Source: Marinobacter antarcticus (lineage in GTDB: Bacteria > Pseudomonadota > Gammaproteobacteria > Pseudomonadales > Oleiphilaceae). Taken from it: a stretch of 64,000 bases of DNA. The notes below the pieces were generated by a model. The model did no database searches, had not been told where the DNA came from, and saw only the letters and a program-made list of their open reading frames with translations. The stretch spans positions 62,001 through 126,000 of the forward strand of contig NZ_FRAQ01000003.1 in assembly GCF_900142385.1 (NCBI RefSeq), written 5' to 3'. Of the stretch, positions 19,147-28,474 are shown in pieces (position 1 is the stretch's first letter; the number at the start of each line of letters is the position of its first letter). A program made the position numbers and the translations under genes.

Positions 19147-19884
19147 GTGTCCGGAGAATTTGTATTTGGCTGGCATGCGGTTGAAGCCGTTCTCAAACGC
19201 GAGCCAGGAAGGTTGCAACAGGTCTGGATTCAGACCGGCCGGCAGGATAAGCGGGTAAAGACCATCACCGAGGGTCTGGATGAGCTTGGGGTTCGGTGGG
19301 CTGTTGTCCACCGCCGGGAGCTTGATGAACGCGTGGCTGGAGTTCACCAGGGTGTTGTTGCCGAGGTGAATGAAAGTCGCGAGTGGACGGAGGATGATCT
19401 TCTGGCCCAGCTTGCGGGGAGCGATAAACCACCGTTTCTGCTTGTGCTGGACGGTGTAACCGATCCTCACAATCTGGGTGCGTGCATGCGCACCTGCGAT
19501 GCAGTTGGCGTTCAAGCCGTTATCGCGCCCAAAGATAAATCAGCTTCGCTGACGGCGGTAGCCCGGAAGGTTGCCTGCGGCGCTGCGGAATCTGTGCCTT
19601 TTGTGCGCGTAACTAATCTGGCGCGTTTTCTCCGCACACTGAAGGATCAGGGTGTGTGGTTGATCGGTGCCGCCGGTGAGGCGGAAGTCACGTTGTATCA
19701 GGCTGACTTCAAGGGCCCGGTCGCGCTGGTAATGGGCGCCGAAGGCAAAGGCATGCGCCGGCTAACGCGGGAGCACTGTGATCAGCTGATCAACATTCCC
19801 ATGCTCGGCCATGTAGATAGCCTTAATGTTTCTGTTGCAACCGGTGTCTGTCTTTACGAAGCCTTGCGCCAGCGCCTTGGTTAA
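19147..19884 (+). CDS. rlmB: 23S rRNA Gm2251 2'-O-methyltransferase
   Basis: RlmB is a SPOUT methyltransferase acting on G2251 of the peptidyl-transferase P-loop. It starts with GTG (19147) after an AGGAAG ribosome site. The substrate-binding N-domain is followed by LVLDGVTDPHNLGACMRT (about 100-117), ALVMGAEGKGMRRLTREHCD with the SAM knot, and SLNVSVATGVCLYEALRQ. It has 245 aa. It is in an operon with rnr. Confidence 0.95.
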   Translation: MSGEFVFGWHAVEAVLKREPGRLQQVWIQTGRQDKRVKTITEGLDELGVRWAVVHRRELDERVAGVHQGVVAEVNESREWTEDDLLAQLAGSDKPPFLLVLDGVTDPHNLGACMRTCDAVGVQAVIAPKDKSASLTAVARKVACGAAESVPFVRVTNLARFLRTLKDQGVWLIGAAGEAEVTLYQADFKGPVALVMGAEGKGMRRLTREHCDQLINIPMLGHVDSLNVSVATGVCLYEALRQRLG

Positions 19885-20113
19885 CTCTTGCACAGAAGGC
19901 TATGTCCGCCTAGAATACCTCACCCCTTTTTCAGGGGAAGGTTTTGTATTGCCTTTATTCAGGCATGCATCGCTTCGCTTTTGATCAAGCCTTTCTTGTA
20001 AAGCCTTCTTGATAAAGCAAAAAAAGCCGGCGGCTCAGGCTGCCACCTCCTTGCTTTCATGCGTTCCGGCGAGTCCGTGAAAAAGAAAGCTGCTCAAACC
20101 GTAGGGAGAATTC

Positions 20114-20554
20114 ATGCGTCACTACGAAATCGTGTTTATGGTACACCCGGATCAGAGCGAGCAAGTGCCCGCGATGATCGAGCGTTATACCAACGTCATC
20201 ACTGAAGATGGCGGCAAGGTACATCGCCTGGAAGATTGGGGCCGTCGTCATCTGGCTTATCCGATCAACAAGATTCACAAGGCTCACTACGTGCTGATGA
20301 ACGTTGAATGTTCACAGACCGCAATGGACGAGCTGACTCACAACTTCCGGTTCAACGATGCCATCATCCGCGAACTGATTCTGCGTCGCGATGAAGCTGA
20401 TACCGAGCTGTCTCCGATGAAAGCTTCCGAGTCCCGTGAGGACCGTCGCCCCAGCGCAGATGACCGTCCGCGCCGTTCAGCTGAATCTGATGACCGTCAA
20501 GAAGAGCGTCAAGATGACAGTCAGAAAGCTGAAACCCAGGACGAAGAAGAGTAA
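20114..20554 (+). CDS. rpsF: 30S ribosomal protein S6
   Basis: S6 binds S18 and 16S rRNA on the platform of the small subunit. [20 protein letters not shown] opens the protein, and the core ends near residue 95. After this comes a long acidic/polar tail rich in Asp, Glu, Arg and Gln (about 100-146), the region where E. coli S6 receives Glu residues from RimK. A rimK gene starts at the end of this window. A leader of about 230 bp precedes it. Confidence 0.96.
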   Translation: MRHYEIVFMVHPDQSEQVPAMIERYTNVITEDGGKVHRLEDWGRRHLAYPINKIHKAHYVLMNVECSQTAMDELTHNFRFNDAIIRELILRRDEADTELSPMKASESREDRRPSADDRPRRSAESDDRQEERQDDSQKAETQDEEE

Positions 20555-20579
20555 TTAACCGGAGTTGAGGAGTTAAGTT

Positions 20580-20810
20580 ATGGCTCGTTTTTTCAGACGT
20601 CGTAAGTTCTGCCGCTTCACGGCAGAGGGTGTTAAAGAGATCGATCACAAGGATCTGGATACCCTGAAAGGCTACATCACTGAAACCGGCAAAATCGTGC
20701 CCAGCCGTATTACTGGCACCAAAGCACGTTATCAGCGTCAGCTGGCAACTGCTATCAAGCGTGCCCGCTACCTGGCACTGCTGCCGTACTCGGACAGCCA
20801 CGATAACTAA
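20580..20810 (+). CDS. rpsR: 30S ribosomal protein S18
   Basis: S18 (76 aa) pairs with S6 on the 30S platform. [12 protein letters not shown] at the N-terminus and [32 protein letters not shown] at the C-terminus are near-invariant in the family (given here only as landmarks around residues 36-67). It is 25 bp downstream of rpsF. Confidence 0.96.
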   Translation: MARFFRRRKFCRFTAEGVKEIDHKDLDTLKGYITETGKIVPSRITGTKARYQRQLATAIKRARYLALLPYSDSHDN

Positions 20811-20836
20811 GTAACAGATAAACAGGACTTGGGACC

Positions 20837-21703
20837 ATGCGTGCACTGGCACAATTTGTAATGCGCGGTCCCGTTCAGGCCAGTGTGGTAGCCGCAGTCA
20901 CAACTGCGGTACCTTTGCTGTTCTGGATTGGCGCAGCCGTTGTGGGCCTGGTTATTCTCAGGCTTGGTATCGGTCAGGGGCTTACCATTGGTCTCTGGGC
21001 ATTACTTCCGGCTCTTGGCTGGAGTGTGTTTGGAGGCGATCCAACAGCCTTGGCAGTGTTGCTGCAGGTGATGCTGATGGCGTCATTGATCAGAACAACG
21101 CTGTCCTGGGAAAGAGCCCTTTTAGGAGGGAGCTTTCTGGCGATCGTCATGGGGCTTACTTTGCCCATGATGTATCCCGGTTTGCTGGACGAACTCGTTC
21201 GCGCCGGGGTCAGTTTTTACGAACAGTACAATGCTGAAGTGGCCCGTTCGCTCGGGGGCGATCTCGAGACGGTTATCCGGGACACGATGAATGCCAGTAT
21301 GGCGGGCAGTTATCTGGCAGTAGGCGTAGGCATGACAATGCTGGCAAGATCGTGGCAGGCGGGATTGTATAATCCCGGCGGTTTCCGTACGGAATTCCAC
21401 GGTCTGAAGTTGTCACCTGCTATTGCTGTGGTTTTTGCCGCCACTATGGTTGTAGGTCCGTTTCTCGGGCTGAACGCTATGTTGCTGGTTTGGGTAGCAG
21501 GAACGCCGATGTTTTTGGCGGGCCTTGCACTGATCCATGGCATTGTCGGGCGTAAAAATATGAGTGCTCAGTGGCTGGCGATGTTTTACGTTGCGCTGGT
21601 GCTTCTGGGCCCAAGTCTGATGATTCTGTTAGTGGTTCTGGCTTTTGTTGATAGCTGGCTGGATATCCGAGGGCGAATAAAGCCTGCCGGGCCGGCTGAA
21701 TAA
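20837..21703 (+). CDS. Membrane protein between rpsR and rplI (DUF2232-like)
   Basis: This 288-aa inner-membrane protein has about seven or eight hydrophobic segments and a short hydrophilic stretch (about 115-145, [16 protein letters not shown]). Pseudomonads and relatives carry an uncharacterised YybS/DUF2232-type protein in exactly this position, which is why I suggest that family. No catalytic motif is visible. Co-transcription with ribosomal protein genes implies constitutive growth-linked expression. Confidence 0.8.
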   Translation: MRALAQFVMRGPVQASVVAAVTTAVPLLFWIGAAVVGLVILRLGIGQGLTIGLWALLPALGWSVFGGDPTALAVLLQVMLMASLIRTTLSWERALLGGSFLAIVMGLTLPMMYPGLLDELVRAGVSFYEQYNAEVARSLGGDLETVIRDTMNASMAGSYLAVGVGMTMLARSWQAGLYNPGGFRTEFHGLKLSPAIAVVFAATMVVGPFLGLNAMLLVWVAGTPMFLAGLALIHGIVGRKNMSAQWLAMFYVALVLLGPSLMILLVVLAFVDSWLDIRGRIKPAGPAE

Positions 21704-21723
21704 AGTACGAAGAGGTTAACGAG

Positions 21724-22170
21724 ATGGAAGTTATTCTGCTCGAGAAAGTTGCAAACCTTGGCTCCCTGGGCGACAAGGTAAAAGTTAAATCCGGTTACGG
21801 CCGTAATTTTCTGCTTCCATACGGCAAAGCTGCACCTGCCACTGAAGCAAACCTGAAGGCGTTCGAAGAGCGTCGTGCTGAGCTTGAGAAAGTTGCAGCC
21901 GATAAGCTGGCAACGGCTCAGGCCCGCGCTGAGGCTCTGGAAGGTGCGTCCTTCACAGTTACCTCAAAAGCAGGTGATGAAGGCAAGCTGTTCGGCTCAA
22001 TCGGTGTTCGCGATATTGCAGACGTAATCACTGCTGCGGGTACCGACGTCGAGAAGAGTGAAGTTCGTTTGCCGGAAGGCCCGCTGCGGGCGACCGGTGA
22101 GTACGAAATCGAGCTTCACCTGCATTCTGACGTTGAAGTAATCGTTAAGCTGGCGGTTGTTGCCGAGTAA
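21724..22170 (+). CDS. rplI: 50S ribosomal protein L9
   Basis: L9 binds domain V of 23S rRNA and has two globular domains joined by a long helix. [19 protein letters not shown] and [12 protein letters not shown] are the N-domain signature, and the connecting helix runs from about 40 to 75. The C-domain begins [16 protein letters not shown]. It has 148 aa and is followed by a strong terminator. Confidence 0.96.
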   Translation: MEVILLEKVANLGSLGDKVKVKSGYGRNFLLPYGKAAPATEANLKAFEERRAELEKVAADKLATAQARAEALEGASFTVTSKAGDEGKLFGSIGVRDIADVITAAGTDVEKSEVRLPEGPLRATGEYEIELHLHSDVEVIVKLAVVAE

Positions 22171-22265
22171 TCTGCTTTCTCTGAAAGCAGAGCCGGGCTT
22201 GCCCCGGCCTCTGTAACACGCTGGTGGCTTGCGGTGAGCTCTTCGGAGTTCATTGTCAGCCAAAC

Positions 22266-22312
22266 CAACAGGCCCGAACCGTTTAATACGGCTTTCGGGC
22301 CTGTTGCTTTCT
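22266..22312 (+). terminator. Intrinsic terminator of the ribosomal protein operon
   Basis: A 13-bp perfect stem (22266-22278 with 22294-22306) encloses a loop that itself contains a short CCG...CGG stem, followed by CTTTCT. It lies about 95 bp after rplI and separates it from dnaB. Confidence 0.85.
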
Positions 22313-22403
22313 GGTATGCTGTCAGCATCCGGTAACCCCCTCCCATTGCTGCGACTTTCTACTTACACTGTCGTGGTTATGACGTTCAACTGAAGATGTG
22401 TTC

Positions 22404-23810
22404 ATGGCCAAGCCTAATCTGAAGCCCGCGAGTACTGATCCCGAAACCAGCCGAATCAAGGTTCCCCCGCATTCCGTTGAGGCGGAACAGGCAGTGCTGG
22501 GTGGCCTGATGCTGGACAACCGGCGATTTGATGAGATCACTGAGATAATCTCCGCTGCCGATTTCTATCGCCAGGACCATCGGTTGATTTTTGGCGCGGT
22601 TGAGCGCCTGGCCAGTGAGAACGAGCCGCTGGACGTGGTCACTCTGGCTGAGTTTCTGGAGCGTGCCGGTGATATTGAAGATGCCGGTGGGTTGTCCTAC
22701 CTGGCCGAAATGGCCGAAAAAACGCCGGGCGCAGCCAATATCCGTGCCTACGCAGAGATCGTGCGCGAGCGTTCTATTCTGAGGCAACTTGTAGAAGTTT
22801 CAGGCAAGATTTCAGATTCGGCCTTCAATCCCCTGGGGCGAAATAGCAACGAAATTCTGGACGAAGCCGAGCGCAACGTATTCCAGATTGCTGAGTCGAG
22901 AGTCAAAGAAGGCTCCGGCCCCCAATCTATTAATCCTATTCTGACCAAAACTCTGAGCCGTATAGAAGAGCTGTTCGAGTCCGGTGAGCAGACAACGGGC
23001 CTGACCACAGGGTTCAGAGATGTAGACGAGCAGACTTCCGGTATGCAACCGGCAGACCTCATTATCGTGGCAGGCAGACCTTCAATGGGTAAAACCACGT
23101 TTGCCATGAACATTGTCGAGAATGCGCTTATAAGCACAGGTACGCCGGTTCTGGTGTTCAGTATGGAGATGCCGGCAGATGCGCTTGCCATGCGTATGCT
23201 TTCATCCCTTGGGCGGATCGACCAGAGTAAGGTTCGCGGCGGCAAGCTGGAAGAAGACGATTGGCCCCGGCTTACTTCCGCCGTCAGTCTGCTTAAAGAC
23301 AAACCCCTGTATATTGATGATACGCCTGGCCTTAGCCCCACGGAGCTGCGCTCCCGCGCTCGCCGGATTGCCCGTGAGAACGGCGGCAAAATCGGTTTGA
23401 TTATGGTGGACTACCTGCAGTTGATGCGAGTGCCGGGCAACACGGAAGGCCGGACGGCAGAAATCTCCGAAATCTCCCGGTCTTTGAAGGGCATTGCCAA
23501 AGAGCTCAGCTGCCCTGTGGTTGCTCTTTCGCAGCTTAACCGGAGTCTTGAGCAACGCCCAAACAAACGCCCGATCAACTCCGATCTGCGTGAATCTGGC
23601 GCGATCGAGCAGGATGCGGACGTGATCATGTTTGTTTACCGTGATGAGGTGTATAACGAGGACACGCAGGATAAAGGTATTGCCGAAATCATCATTGGCA
23701 AACAGCGTAATGGTCCTATCGGTACTATTCGCCTTGCGTTCATCGGGAAATACACCAAGTTTGAAGATCTGGCTCACGGTGACTACGGCGATTACAGTGG
23801 TGAATACTGA
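22404..23810 (+). CDS. dnaB: Replicative DNA helicase DnaB
   Basis: DnaB is the hexameric replication-fork helicase. The N-terminal collar domain includes PPHSVEAEQAVLGGLMLDN. The RecA-like domain has Walker A GRPSMGKTT at about 223-231, the Walker B region LIMVDYLQLM, and SQLNRSLEQRPNKRP with the DnaB sensor residues. It has 468 aa from ATG 22404, and a GTG two codons earlier is possible. The stop overlaps the alr ATG by one base. Confidence 0.96.
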   Translation: MAKPNLKPASTDPETSRIKVPPHSVEAEQAVLGGLMLDNRRFDEITEIISAADFYRQDHRLIFGAVERLASENEPLDVVTLAEFLERAGDIEDAGGLSYLAEMAEKTPGAANIRAYAEIVRERSILRQLVEVSGKISDSAFNPLGRNSNEILDEAERNVFQIAESRVKEGSGPQSINPILTKTLSRIEELFESGEQTTGLTTGFRDVDEQTSGMQPADLIIVAGRPSMGKTTFAMNIVENALISTGTPVLVFSMEMPADALAMRMLSSLGRIDQSKVRGGKLEEDDWPRLTSAVSLLKDKPLYIDDTPGLSPTELRSRARRIARENGGKIGLIMVDYLQLMRVPGNTEGRTAEISEISRSLKGIAKELSCPVVALSQLNRSLEQRPNKRPINSDLRESGAIEQDADVIMFVYRDEVYNEDTQDKGIAEIIIGKQRNGPIGTIRLAFIGKYTKFEDLAHGDYGDYSGEY

Positions 23811-24886
23811 TGCCGCGCAGCACAACCGCCTACATTAATCTGGATGCACTACGACGGAATTACCGCACGGCCAGTGAGCGTGCGGGCAGTGCGAGGTCTA
23901 TGGCCGTTGTGAAAGCTGACGGTTATGGCCACGGCATTGCCCGGGTGGCATCAGCCCTGGCGGATGTTGCGCCCAAGTACGCAGTCGCATGCATTGAAGA
24001 GGCGTTGGCCATCCGTGCGGCGGGCCTGGCCCAGCCAGTGGTGCTGCTCCAGGGTGTGCATGCCCGTGATGATCTGGCCGATTGCGAACGTGGCGATTTT
24101 GAGCCAGTACTGCACAGCGAGTATCAGTTGGTGTGGCTGGAGCAGGGCGGCTACGCGCCCCGGTTCTGGTTGAAGGTTAATACCGGTATGAACCGTCTTG
24201 GTTTTCGGCCGGATGATCTGCCCGCCGTGATGGCAAGGATGGAAAAGACGGGCGCCGGGCGTCGGCTTCTGGGTTTTGTCAGCCACTTTGCCTGCGCTGA
24301 TGATACCAATAGCACAATGACCGCAGCCCAGACGGCCGTCTTTGTAACAGCAACATCGGCTTGGCCGGCCCTGATGAAGAGCGTGGGCAATTCCGCGGCC
24401 CACTTTATTCCCGGCCAGCCGCTGTTTGACTGGAGCCGCCCAGGAATCATGCTTTACGGTGGGTCACCGGTCGTTGGCAAGACAGGCCCAGAGCTGGGTC
24501 TTGAGCCCGTCATGAGCCTGGAGGCGCCGCTCATCACGACACGGGTAGTCAGAGCCGGTGAAACCGTAGGTTATGGTGGGGCCTGGGTTGCAGAGCGCGA
24601 TACCCGCATGGGTATGGTGGCCGTTGGCTACGCAGATGGCTATCCCCGCCACGCCGGCACCGACACACCTGCTGCGATTGGTGGTCGCCGAATCCGGCTG
24701 ATTGGCCGGGTGTCCATGGATATGCTGGCGGTGGACCTGAGCAATGCCCCGAAGGCCGTTGAGGGTGATCCTGTTGAGCTTTGGGGGCGCACAGTCGGAG
24801 TGGACGAGGTTGCCAGTTGTGCGGGCACCATCTCTTATGAGTTATTGACGGGTGTTACCAGCCGCGTTCCCCGCACGTATCTTTAG
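23810..24886 (+). CDS. alr: Alanine racemase
   Basis: This PLP enzyme makes D-alanine for peptidoglycan. The Schiff-base Lys is in MAVVKADGYGHG (Lys35). VNTGMNRLGF, SMDMLAVDLS and the catalytic-Tyr segment ETVGYGGAW are present, and it ends SYELLTGVTSRVPRTY. It has 358 aa, normal. It is translationally coupled to dnaB, as in pseudomonads. Confidence 0.96.
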   Translation: MPRSTTAYINLDALRRNYRTASERAGSARSMAVVKADGYGHGIARVASALADVAPKYAVACIEEALAIRAAGLAQPVVLLQGVHARDDLADCERGDFEPVLHSEYQLVWLEQGGYAPRFWLKVNTGMNRLGFRPDDLPAVMARMEKTGAGRRLLGFVSHFACADDTNSTMTAAQTAVFVTATSAWPALMKSVGNSAAHFIPGQPLFDWSRPGIMLYGGSPVVGKTGPELGLEPVMSLEAPLITTRVVRAGETVGYGGAWVAERDTRMGMVAVGYADGYPRHAGTDTPAAIGGRRIRLIGRVSMDMLAVDLSNAPKAVEGDPVELWGRTVGVDEVASCAGTISYELLTGVTSRVPRTYL

Positions 24887-24912
24887 CGTGCAGGGCATGC
24901 TGGTGGCCCGGT

Positions 24913-25269
24913 TCAGGCATCTTCTGGCTCGTGAATAATCTCCTCGATGAAATCGAGAATGACAGCCAGGCTGCGGTCATCCAGTTTTTTGAGTACTTTA
25001 TGGACGACCATTTTGCTGCCTTTGAGCATGCTGCTGATGCCCACTCTGGCCATGCCCAGCATCATGCTGCTGGCTTTCAACCGTCGGAGTGGTTCCAGAA
25101 AAAAGAAGTCCAGGCCAGCGTCGGTCATTTCCGTGATCAGGCTGTGGAGCTTGTCGACCGCTTCCTTGTCGGCCTTGCCGCGCTTTCGCAGTTCTTCCAC
25201 TGTATAGAGCGCGCGGGTGCGCAGTTCGTCTGGAATGGGCGCAACAATGTGACTGTGTTGTTTCAGCAT
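24913..25269 (-). CDS. Hypothetical helical protein
   Basis: This 118-aa protein is not a family I can name. It is rich in helix-forming residues (ELRTRALYTVEELRKRGK, then DKLHSLITEMTDAGLDFFFLEPLRRLK) with a moderately hydrophobic middle (MMLGMARVGISSML) and an acidic end (DFIEEIIHEPEDA). The start at 25269 follows AGGGATCGCC. A longer frame to 25341 exists but its extra N-terminus is Cys/His-rich and unconvincing. It converges on alr. Confidence 0.65.
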   Translation of the reverse strand: MLKQHSHIVAPIPDELRTRALYTVEELRKRGKADKEAVDKLHSLITEMTDAGLDFFFLEPLRRLKASSMMLGMARVGISSMLKGSKMVVHKVLKKLDDRSLAVILDFIEEIIHEPEDA

Positions 25270-25443
25270 GGCGATCCCTGATGTTGTATGCTTATGATAA
25301 CGATGACAAAGATGGTGCTGATCAGGTTTGGCTGTCTGCATCCTTTAACGTGAACCATTCTAAGAACCGATGACGGGAAACCATTGGCCTGATGGGGTCC
25401 CGAGGCACGTCATATCAGTAATATCCGGAGGTATCGAACTCTA

Positions 25444-26322
25444 GTGCATGTACTTGTTGTTCACGATTATGGACCCTTGGGGAAAATTCTGCTTGAGCGG
25501 CTTCGGGAGACATCTCTGCGTGTCAGTCCTTTGCTGGTCAGCGATCCTGTCAGCGCAAATCTCAGTGCGCTGGAGAGCTGGATTCCGGAAGACACCGATC
25601 TCATTGTTAATGCGCTATGGCTGGCAGACCCTGAGGCCGCAGAGCGGGATGCCGAGGGCACTCACAGAGCAGCGTTTTCCCTACCCGTAGCCATCGCGGA
25701 GTTTGCCCGAGACAGAGGTATGGCGTTGTTTCAGTTATCCTCGTGCTATGTGTTTGATGGCCGTAAACAGAGTGGTTACATAGCCTCCAACCCCGGCCAC
25801 CCGGTAAATGAGCTGGGCAGCTGGCAGTGGGAGTGTGAACAGGCGTTGCGTACGCTCTTGCCCAGGCACATCATATTACGTACCGGCTGGAGCCTGAGTC
25901 GTTTTATTCGGAAGGTTCAAGCCAGTACTGCCTCTGATGAAACTTTGTCGCTGCCCGGGCGGTGTATGGGTCAGCCTGTGTCCGTACGAGATCTTGCGCG
26001 GGTAATAACCGCCGTTATACAGCAGCTGGATTGTGGTGCCGAAGTATGGGGAACATTCCAGTATGCCGGTGCGGAGGAAGTCAGTCTGTATGAGCTGGGC
26101 CTGGCGATTGCCGGCTTACCGGGTATTCCTGAGGGTCTTCATGTGGTGGATAAAATGCCGGCATGGGGGGCTCTGGAACCGCCAAATACCGCGCTGATCT
26201 GTACAAAAATCCGCAATACTTTTGGCATCAAACAGTTTCCCTGGCGCTCCGGGTTGGTTGATGAATTGGCAATATTGAGGAGCGAGGCAAAGCATGTGGA
26301 AGCCAGAGCGCCGGCCGAATAG
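25444..26322 (+). CDS. RmlD-like NAD(P)-binding sugar-nucleotide reductase
   Basis: This 292-aa protein of the RmlD (dTDP-4-dehydrorhamnose reductase) branch of extended SDRs starts with GTG after a CCGGAGG site. MHVLVVHDYGPLGKIL is a degenerate Rossmann start in which the Gly motif is altered. DLIVNALWLADPEAAE, FQLSSCYVFDG (with the S/T-x-YVFDG motif) and VSVRDLARVI match RmlD. No other nucleotide-sugar genes are nearby, so the substrate is unknown. The atypical Gly motif could mean altered cofactor binding. Confidence 0.75.
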   Translation: MHVLVVHDYGPLGKILLERLRETSLRVSPLLVSDPVSANLSALESWIPEDTDLIVNALWLADPEAAERDAEGTHRAAFSLPVAIAEFARDRGMALFQLSSCYVFDGRKQSGYIASNPGHPVNELGSWQWECEQALRTLLPRHIILRTGWSLSRFIRKVQASTASDETLSLPGRCMGQPVSVRDLARVITAVIQQLDCGAEVWGTFQYAGAEEVSLYELGLAIAGLPGIPEGLHVVDKMPAWGALEPPNTALICTKIRNTFGIKQFPWRSGLVDELAILRSEAKHVEARAPAE

Positions 26323-26336
26323 CGTCGGCCGGTTTC
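26311..26336. terminator. Hairpin between convergent genes
   Basis: An 8-bp perfect stem CCGGCCGA/TCGGCCGG with a six-base loop spans the stop codon of the RmlD-like gene and is followed by TTTCGG. It is probably the terminator for that gene. The T tract is short. Confidence 0.5.
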
Positions 26337-26348
26337 GGTAAAAACAGT

Positions 26349-27104
26349 CTATTGCTGGCAACCCTGGCGGGAAAACTCCCGGGTTACCATCTGCAGTGCT
26401 TCAACATCAAGCAACTCCACTTCACGACCCCGTGCACGGATGATGCCCTGATTCTGGAAGCGGGTGAAAACGCGGCTGACTGTTTCCACGGCAAGTCCCA
26501 GGAAGTTGGCAATGTCATTTCTGGCCATTGGCAGGCTGAAGTTAGTGCCAGACATGCGCCTGCGCTGGAAACGGCTGGAAAGCGAAAGAAGCAGGGAGGC
26601 AATGCGCTCCTCAGCGGTATTTTTGCTTAACAGCATTGCGAGCTGGTGACTGTTCTGGATTTCCTGGCTCATAAGGTGATACATGTGGTGTTGCAATTCT
26701 GGCAGCTTGCCGGTGAGCTCTTCCAGCTTATCAATCGGGAACTCGCACACGTTGGTGCGCTCCAGAGCCTTGGCTGTGCAGGCGTAGGCTTCACAGCTCA
26801 TGCTGTCCAGACCCACAAGCTCACCGGGCATAAAGAAGCCTGTGACCTGCTCCTCGCCGCCTTCGGTAATAATCGATGTTTTGACTGAACCGCTTTTTAC
26901 GGCAAAGCAGGAGCGAAATGGCTTGCTCTGATCAAAAATGTGTTCGCCGCGATTGTAAATGCGACCCTGCTGAACGATGTCTTCCAGACTGTCCAGATCG
27001 TTGTCCTGAATGGCCAGAGGCAGACACAGATTGCTAAGGCTGCACTGGTGGCAGGACGCTTTGAGAGGAGAGGGAGCTTGGCGAAATTTTATTGCTTGGG
27101 CCAT
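26349..27104 (-). CDS. anr: Anr/Fnr-type oxygen-sensing transcription regulator
   Basis: This 251-aa CRP/FNR-family regulator senses oxygen through a [4Fe-4S] cluster. The ligands are the N-terminal Cys triplet in CHQCSLSNLC (residues 18, 21, 27) and the later Cys in EAYAC (about 109). The cyclic-nucleotide-like barrel is followed by a helix-turn-helix whose recognition helix reads ETVSRVFTRFQ, with the E..SR residues that read TTGAT half-sites. It probably controls anaerobic respiration. An FNR-like box is in its own leader. Confidence 0.95.
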   Translation of the reverse strand: MAQAIKFRQAPSPLKASCHQCSLSNLCLPLAIQDNDLDSLEDIVQQGRIYNRGEHIFDQSKPFRSCFAVKSGSVKTSIITEGGEEQVTGFFMPGELVGLDSMSCEAYACTAKALERTNVCEFPIDKLEELTGKLPELQHHMYHLMSQEIQNSHQLAMLLSKNTAEERIASLLLSLSSRFQRRRMSGTNFSLPMARNDIANFLGLAVETVSRVFTRFQNQGIIRARGREVELLDVEALQMVTREFSRQGCQQ

Positions 27105-27123
27105 CGCTTATAAACCATCCAAA

Positions 27124-27137
27124 TTGATGCAAGTCAA
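27124..27137 (-). promoter_or_regulatory. FNR/Anr box upstream of anr
   Basis: TTGAT-GCAA-GTCAA matches the FNR consensus TTGAT-N4-ATCAA at 9 of 10 positions. It is centred about 26 bp upstream of the anr start codon, close to or just downstream of a possible minus-strand promoter, a position suited to autorepression. Confidence 0.7.
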
Positions 27138-27202
27138 ATTGCTACTCTAATACGCGAGAGCCGGTTTGCCAATGACCAAACTTGAGCACATGTGTATATA
27201 GT

Positions 27203-27240
27203 GGAAATAAAAGGCGGAGCCAGAGAGCCTGGCTCCGCCT
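27203..27240 (-). terminator. Intrinsic terminator of fabB
   Basis: A 12-bp perfect stem (27212-27223 with 27229-27240) has a five-base loop. On the minus strand it is followed by TTTATTTCC, ten bases downstream of the fabB stop. Confidence 0.9.
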
Positions 27241-27249
27241 GTATAGTCG

Positions 27250-28464
27250 TCAGGCTGGCAGTTTCTCAAACACCAGAGACGCGTTTGTTCCACCAAAGCC
27301 GAAGCTGTTGGACATAACGGTAACAAGATCGGCTTCCCTCCCCTGAGGCCCTATCAGAGGCATATTTCCAATGGCCTCATCTACAGAGGCAAGATTGGCG
27401 GTGCCGGCAATAAAGCCGTGCTGCAGCATCAGCAGGGAATAAATGGCCTCATGAACGCCTGCGGCGCCTAGGGAGTGCCCGGAAAGAGACTTGGTGGATG
27501 AAATGGCGGGAATATCGGTGCCAAAGGTCTTATGTATGGCACCTATCTCGGCTGCATCGCCTACCGGGGTACTGGTTCCGTGGGCGTTGATGTAATCAAT
27601 CTTGCCGCGAACGGTCGCCATGGCCTGCTTCATGCAGCGCTGAGCACCTTCACCCGAGGGCGCTACCATGTCGTAGCCATCGGAGGTGGCACCGTACCCG
27701 GTAAGCTCCGCAATAATGTTGGCGCCTCGCTTTTGTGCGTGTTCAAGCTCTTCCAGCACCACCATGCCGCCGCCGCCGGCGATCACAAAGCCATCACGCC
27801 CGGAATCAAACGGGCGGGAGGCAGTTTCCGGCGCATCGTTGTATTTGGTGGAAAGTGCGCCCATGGCATCGAACATCATGGTAAGGCTCCAGTCTTCTTC
27901 CTCACCACCACCGGCGAATACAATATCTTGCTTGCCGTTCTGGATCTGCTCCATAGCGTGACCTATGCAATGCGCACTGGTGGCGCAGGCAGAGGACATG
28001 GAGTAGCTCACACCACGAATCTTGTAAGCGGTGGCCAGGCATGCGGAAACCGTGCTGGTCATGATGCGCGGCACCATATAGGGGCCGATGCGTTTCACAC
28101 CTTTTGCCCGCATGATGTCGGTCGCTTCCACCTGGCTTGAACAGGAGGAGCCGCCAGAACCGGCAATCAGCCCCGTGCGTTCGTTGGAAATCTGCTCATC
28201 GCTCAGGCCAGACTGGGCAACTGCCTGCTCCATGGCGAGATAGCTGTACATCGCAGAGGGGCCCATGAAGCGCCGGACTTTGCGGTCAATAACCGTGGTG
28301 TCGATTACTGGAGAGCCGGATACCTGGCTGCGGAATCCCATTTCCTTGTAGGTTTCGTTGAAGCGAATGCCAGAGGTTCCGTTTTTCAGGCTTGCATAGA
28401 CTTCATCAAGAGAGTTTCCGAGGCAGGAAACGATGCCCATGCCGGTGACGACGACTCGTCTCAT
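27250..28464 (-). CDS. fabB: Beta-ketoacyl-ACP synthase I
   Basis: FabB elongates acyl chains and is needed for unsaturated fatty acids. The catalytic triad of the thiolase fold is visible: Cys160 in [11 protein letters not shown], His in [11 protein letters not shown] (about 295) and His in [11 protein letters not shown] (about 331). [15 protein letters not shown] is the C-terminal Gly loop. It has 404 aa. It is usually paired with fabA, but here the upstream partner is ylqF, 10 bp away. Confidence 0.95.
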   Translation of the reverse strand: MRRVVVTGMGIVSCLGNSLDEVYASLKNGTSGIRFNETYKEMGFRSQVSGSPVIDTTVIDRKVRRFMGPSAMYSYLAMEQAVAQSGLSDEQISNERTGLIAGSGGSSCSSQVEATDIMRAKGVKRIGPYMVPRIMTSTVSACLATAYKIRGVSYSMSSACATSAHCIGHAMEQIQNGKQDIVFAGGGEEEDWSLTMMFDAMGALSTKYNDAPETASRPFDSGRDGFVIAGGGGMVVLEELEHAQKRGANIIAELTGYGATSDGYDMVAPSGEGAQRCMKQAMATVRGKIDYINAHGTSTPVGDAAEIGAIHKTFGTDIPAISSTKSLSGHSLGAAGVHEAIYSLLMLQHGFIAGTANLASVDEAIGNMPLIGPQGREADLVTVMSNSFGFGGTNASLVFEKLPA

Positions 28465-28474
28465 ACTGTTCTCC

